Below, in pieces: positions 27,901 through 33,900 of a stretch of DNA of 64,000 nucleotides. Both the position numbers and the translations under genes were made by a program. The notes under the pieces are model-generated. The model was not told the DNA's origin, did no database searches, and saw only the letters and a program-made list of their open reading frames with translations. Position 1 is the stretch's first letter, and each line of letters starts with the position of its first letter. The stretch comes from Paragordius varius. Lineage: Eukaryota > Nematomorpha. The stretch lies in contig OZ176057.1 of NCBI GenBank assembly GCA_964247055.1, positions 2,852,001 to 2,916,000 of the forward strand, in the 5' to 3' direction.

Positions 27901-30900
27901 ATCAAGAAAATAGTAGGGAAACGAAAGCAATTTTAAAATATTTTCTATAGTTAATGCTCTGTCTTAATTAATTGTCAATTTAATTTTACATATCTTTTAA
28001 ACTAACTTTTTATACGCGTCAACTTAATAATTTTTTAAACTCTTGACTCTTTAATACTCCATCCAATATAATGCTTGTGCAAAAATTTTTTAATTTTAAT
28101 GTCACAGTATGAATTTACCTAGCTTAGTATACTACTATGTCCTCTTCATAATAATACGGTTCACAGCTTTTACAGTAAAAATTGAAATCATACGAAGTAA
28201 AACGTAAAATAATATAGACAAATATATTTTCAAAAGACATCCTCCACACTTTTTTAAACCTTACTTTCAAAGAAATTACATAAGTAAAATTGTAAAATAA
28301 AAAATTGATTGTTTTACCAATACATTTTAAATTAATTCTTTACAGATTAAAACAATGAAAAAAAAATCAAGATTAAAAAAGTATGGTTGTCTTTTAGAAA
28401 AATATTTGTCTTTATTTTATACGTTTTGTCCGTATTATATTTGTTTTTTGTACTTTTATAAATTGAGCCCGTTTCTTAAAAATTTTTACTTTTTACTAAA
28501 GCTATATATAATTATTCCTTACTGTAATTCATTCAATATAAAAATTTAAAATTTTAATTCTTTATTTTATATATAACAGAGTTACTACTACTTAGCCGTT
28601 CACATTCTGGAATAGGAGGTATATACTACATATTGTAAAAAAATTATTTTTTGATCAACATATGTAATTGGTAAATTTTTGCTAAATTTAAAAAAAACCT
28701 ATGGTTAAAACAATAGAATTAATTAATTATTTAAACGTATTTAAATCAAGGTAATTTCCAAATTTAATTAATATTTTAAGGTCAAAATTTATATTTATTT
28801 TTTTTAAATAAACATTCAGATCCGAAAAACTTGAAATGTTGCATTTATAAAAAATGCGCTAAATGAGTCGATTTTAAGCAGGCATTAGGAAATTACAAAA
28901 TCTTATAATATTTTTATAAAAAATGGCTTTTTGGGACCTATTGCTGTTAATATTAGATATATAAAATAAAATAAAAACAGTTTTTTTCAAATATCTTTAA
29001 GTTTGTACTAGCTAGAAAGTTACACTGTGTCCAAAAAAGAGGGTTAATTTTTTTTAAATTTTACAGTGCTTATGATCAGAGAATTTATTTGCCGAAATTT
29101 ATTTGTTGAGGACCTAGATTTTGAGATATTGACAGATAATCGAAATCGAGCAAAAATTGAAAATTAAATATAATTAAAGATAATTCAAAAATAATGATAA
29201 AATTTGAAATATTATGATATTATCATTATATAAGATATTTCCAAAATATTAATGCCTAAAATCATATTGTTAGGCTTTCTATAAAATCTCAGATCAAAAG
29301 AGGGTTTTCTTTAACACACTTAAAAGATATTTTTTATGAAACTATAATAAAATAATTATTTATTATTTACTAGTTAAACTCAATTAAATTCATATTTTGA
29401 GTAAAATATTTATATTAAAATAAAAAAAATATTGTTTTTTTATTTTTATATTATTTATCATCTGGTTTATGAGTGTAAAAAAATTTTTACTCTTTTATTT
29501 TGGAATCTTACATGTATGGGTGTTAAAAAATATATAATTTATGCAGAATAAAATTTATTTTCAACCAATCCGTAAATCCCTGTAAGGTTTTTTTGAACAC
29601 AAATTAATTTTACTGGAATATGTAGTGATATTTGGTTTTCCACTACTTTAAAATACTATTTGCATGAATTATATTTATAACCCCGATTCATGTAAGATTC
29701 CAAATAAAACAGTATAAATTATTTATACACTCATAAATCAGATGACAAAATATTGAAAAATAAAAAACAATATTTTTTAATTTTATTTTGATATATAACT
29801 TTTTTACTGTATAAAATATGAATGCTATGATTTTAATAATGAATTTAGCGAGTAAATAATAAAAAAATTAAGTTTTTTTATGTCTTATAAGACATTTAAA
29901 AGAAAAAAGCCATCTTTTAGCTGAGATTTATAAAAACCCTAGCAATATGATTAAGCTATTTATATATAGGAAATATCTCATATAATAATAATATAAATAT
30001 TATCTTATTTTTCAATTTTCTCTCAATATTTTAAAACAAGATCGTAAACAAATAAATATTTTTACTGCAAATGAATACGCTTGTCATAAGCTATCTCATG
30101 ATTTTGTTAAATTGCTTGCACACAGTGTTATATATAATAATTATTTAATATGCTTAACACTTCAGAGCTCTACTTTTTTGTCCTGGTTTATCTTTCTGGG
30201 GTAGTTTTATATTTCAGATCAATTTTGTAAATAAACTAATGTTTTGAAAGATATTGTATTTAATCAAACATTTTTCCTATGTTTTAAAAGCATATCTATT
30301 TTACAGTTTTGTTTAGAACTTAAATTGCGATAGCTCCAAAACAGAATTGCAACAAACAGCTTATATAAAAATAAAAATATATAAAGTTTTTGCTGACAAA
30401 TGTAGCATTAAAGCTTTTTATTATTAGTTATACACATTTTCTAATCATAAAACATTTATTGCCTGTTGCATTGGCAAAAAAATTATAAAAAAAGACGGCA
30501 AAAAAGTTTGAGATGAGGTTTTTTACAATTTTTAAAAAAAAAAATTGTAAAACGCGCCTTAAAGGCTACAGAAGCATTTTATTTAAATTAGGCAGTACCT
30601 TTTTAAATTTTAGATTTGATATAGCCTTAGTATATAAAACTACCCCACAAGGTAATAGAGCGTTAATAATATAAACACATGCAGTTTGATTATTTTAGTT
30701 TTTAATCATAACAGATTTAGTTAGTTATATAAATTTTACAATATGACTTTTAAAGATTACACATTGATTTATAAATGTTGAAGCTTATATAAACCAGGTT
30801 AATTTATTGATTTTAAATTTTAATTAATTAATTTGAATTTAAAAAAATTATATAATAAACAGTATACGAAAACGCCTGACTTCATATATCAATTTCTTAG

Positions 30901-33900
30901 TTTATTTTTACTTCATAATCAATTTCTCAATTTATTTTTCTTAAATAATGCAACATGTGTCCCCTAAATTTTTATTTTGCTTTTATGACGTTGGATCCTA
31001 TTGGATGCTCGAATTATCCAAAAAAGTTAATCATCTAAAATCAGTACCATATAATTATTAGGTTTGAATCCTTTTAATGGTATGCTTGGAGGCGGTAGCG
31101 GTTCAAGCAATTCAAATTTGGATTTCGGTATGTGATCAAAAAAATTAAATAAATTATAAATGGTTACGAAAAAAGTTTGTAGCGAGAGGTATGCTTGAAA
31201 ATAGAAATGATAAAATAATTTAATCCATTTTACGGGAAAACAAATTTGACATATTATTTCTTTTTTATATTGCACGCATTTTGCCGTAAAATATTATTTA
31301 TATATTGGTTTTATTCTCTAACTCTATATATATATTTTTTTTGTTATCTTGTAGTGGCCAGATTTTTGGGTAATTTGTTTTTTATACATTATTATTATTA
31401 GATTACACTACACCTTGTCATACATAGAGCTGCGCTAAAAATAAAATAGCATACTAAAACATTCCTGTAACACAGGGGTTCCCAATACAAATGGGTCGCG
31501 GGACGCATTTGAAACATTTATGGGCATTCATATATAATTTCTTAGATTTCAAACATAAAACTGCAAAATAAAAACGGAACTATTTCTTGTTCTCTATTGG
31601 AGAGACTTATTTAGAAAAATAAAAATTACCAATATCACTAAGATTTCATAACCACATCTTTGTATTATGGATGCCAAATTTTTGGCGGGCCGCGTGTTGC
31701 ACTTCTGCTGTACTCCTTGTATTATGTTTAATATAAAATATGAAAATTTTGCTAGATATTAATCCGAGAAAGCTAAGAAGTTAAAATGCAAAAATTGTAT
31801 ATTTTACATATTTTCATAATTGTGAGATATGTTACCTAACTAAATTAGCAAAAACTTGAATTTCACATAAATGTTATATACACATTGCACTATGTTAATG
31901 AATTATATATTTGGTAAATGTATCAAAATTCTTATGGTACATTTGGTTTTAAGCCTTTACAAAAATATTCACATTTTTGTACTCAAACATCGTAAAATTT
32001 GTTTAATTTCTGTGCTAAAAACAATTTTTGGTGAAAGCCAAATGCATTCCAAAATATTATTAATCTTTCATTATAAGCTATAAAAAAAGAAAATATTTTT
32101 ATTAAATAGTTATTTTTACTGCTCACAAACCTCAAATTTATCCGCCACCAAATATATTAGTTTTTTAATAATTAATCCCAAAAACCGAGAATACGCGATA
32201 ATTTTTAATACATGATAAATTATAGCATCAATTAAAGCATACTCTATTTTAATTTTTAATGTTTGTTGGAGCTATCATCCTTTTTAAAGCATCAGCGCTT
32301 AAAAGCATTATAAGTTAATAAAATATTTTTATATCTGCAATGAATATATCTATCACCGATTTTTTAAAATGCAAAAGGAAATAAAAACATAAGATATATT
32401 TATTTAATGATAGAAATGTTGAAGTCTATTGAGTTATGCCTAAGTATTTACTAAACGTGTTTTTCTACCGGTTTTCTCATTTTTCGAAATAGCTTAAGCA
32501 GGCTTTAACGAAATCATTTAAATTTTTAAACTAAGTGTGCTTTTTTAAAAAAATAAATTTGGTACTATAAAACAGGGATGTCCAAAACCCTTTTTGGTAT
32601 CCCAAAAGTGGTAAAAAAATATTTGATTTTAATATTTACAGTTATTTTATAGATATATCGCCAAAAATTGGCCTAAAATTAAAAAAAACCAAAAATATTA
32701 AAGTAAACCGGCAAAATTGTTGTATGGGACACCTCTGCTTTAAAATATCATTCACTATAGATTTCGCTAAATATAGGATATTTGCGTTTATTTTAAGAGA
32801 AATATCCGGTTCTGGAGTGAGGCAAAATTTTAATTTCGGAGCCCTAATAAAAAAAATTTAGAATTTTTTTTTACCTTTTAAATACAGTATAACATATGTT
32901 TTATTTTTTTGGAATGGATTTGTTGCCACAAAATATTAAGCTTAATAAACGCAATTCTATTTTACGACTTCGGGTAATACCACATAAAAAATATAACATC
33001 CTTTAGTAAGCCCCGTAATTATAGATATCCATCAAACATATATTAGATGAATGATTAGGATTATATAAATACTCGCTTTTCCAATCTAAAATAGCTAGCA
33101 AGAAATTAGTATCAAAATTTTAAGAGCTTGTGATAAAGTAAAGTGTAATGCGTAAATGATAAATTTTGTTTTACAAATAAATTTCCATCAAATTTTGTAA
33201 AATAACATTTATTAGATTGGTTAAAATATTTTTACGCTCTGTTTAAAATTTGTTTAATTCAAACATTTTTTATTAATTAAGCTGATAATAGATCTTAATT
33301 ATTAACAATTATGTTTATAGGACACAGAATAAACATAATGTTCTTAGATGGGCAGTGGTTATATTCATATCTAAAATTTCTTGCGGTTAGCCCTGACTTT
33401 AAATGCCTATAAATTATACTTTATAAGTTATTTACCATTTAATCATACCAAAGAACATTAATCATAAACATTTTTAGTTTGGTTTTGCTATATACAATGC
33501 GACCCTAAAATTTACAAAAGATTATGAAAGTTGGTAACTTTTATAAAATAAGAAATGTTGAATATTATATTATTAAATCTAAATTTAAAAACTTTAAAAA
33601 TATTGAAATATATGCAAAAAATAATTATATTATATCGTTATTTAATTATAGGTTTAATGCGTAGCTTTGGTGTTGGCGGCAGTTCAAGCAGTTTTAATCA
33701 TGATTTGAACGGTATATAATTTTACAAATAAAATTTTTAAGGGGCTTTTTAGATTTAATGGCAAAATAATTATAGTATAGATTAAATAATCATTGTTAAA
33801 TTTTGATAGACAACATATTTTTGTCACCGAGTTTTATGCATTTTCTAGTATTAACTATTTTGACAGTAAATCAAATCTAATGTAATTACAATTCTACAAT

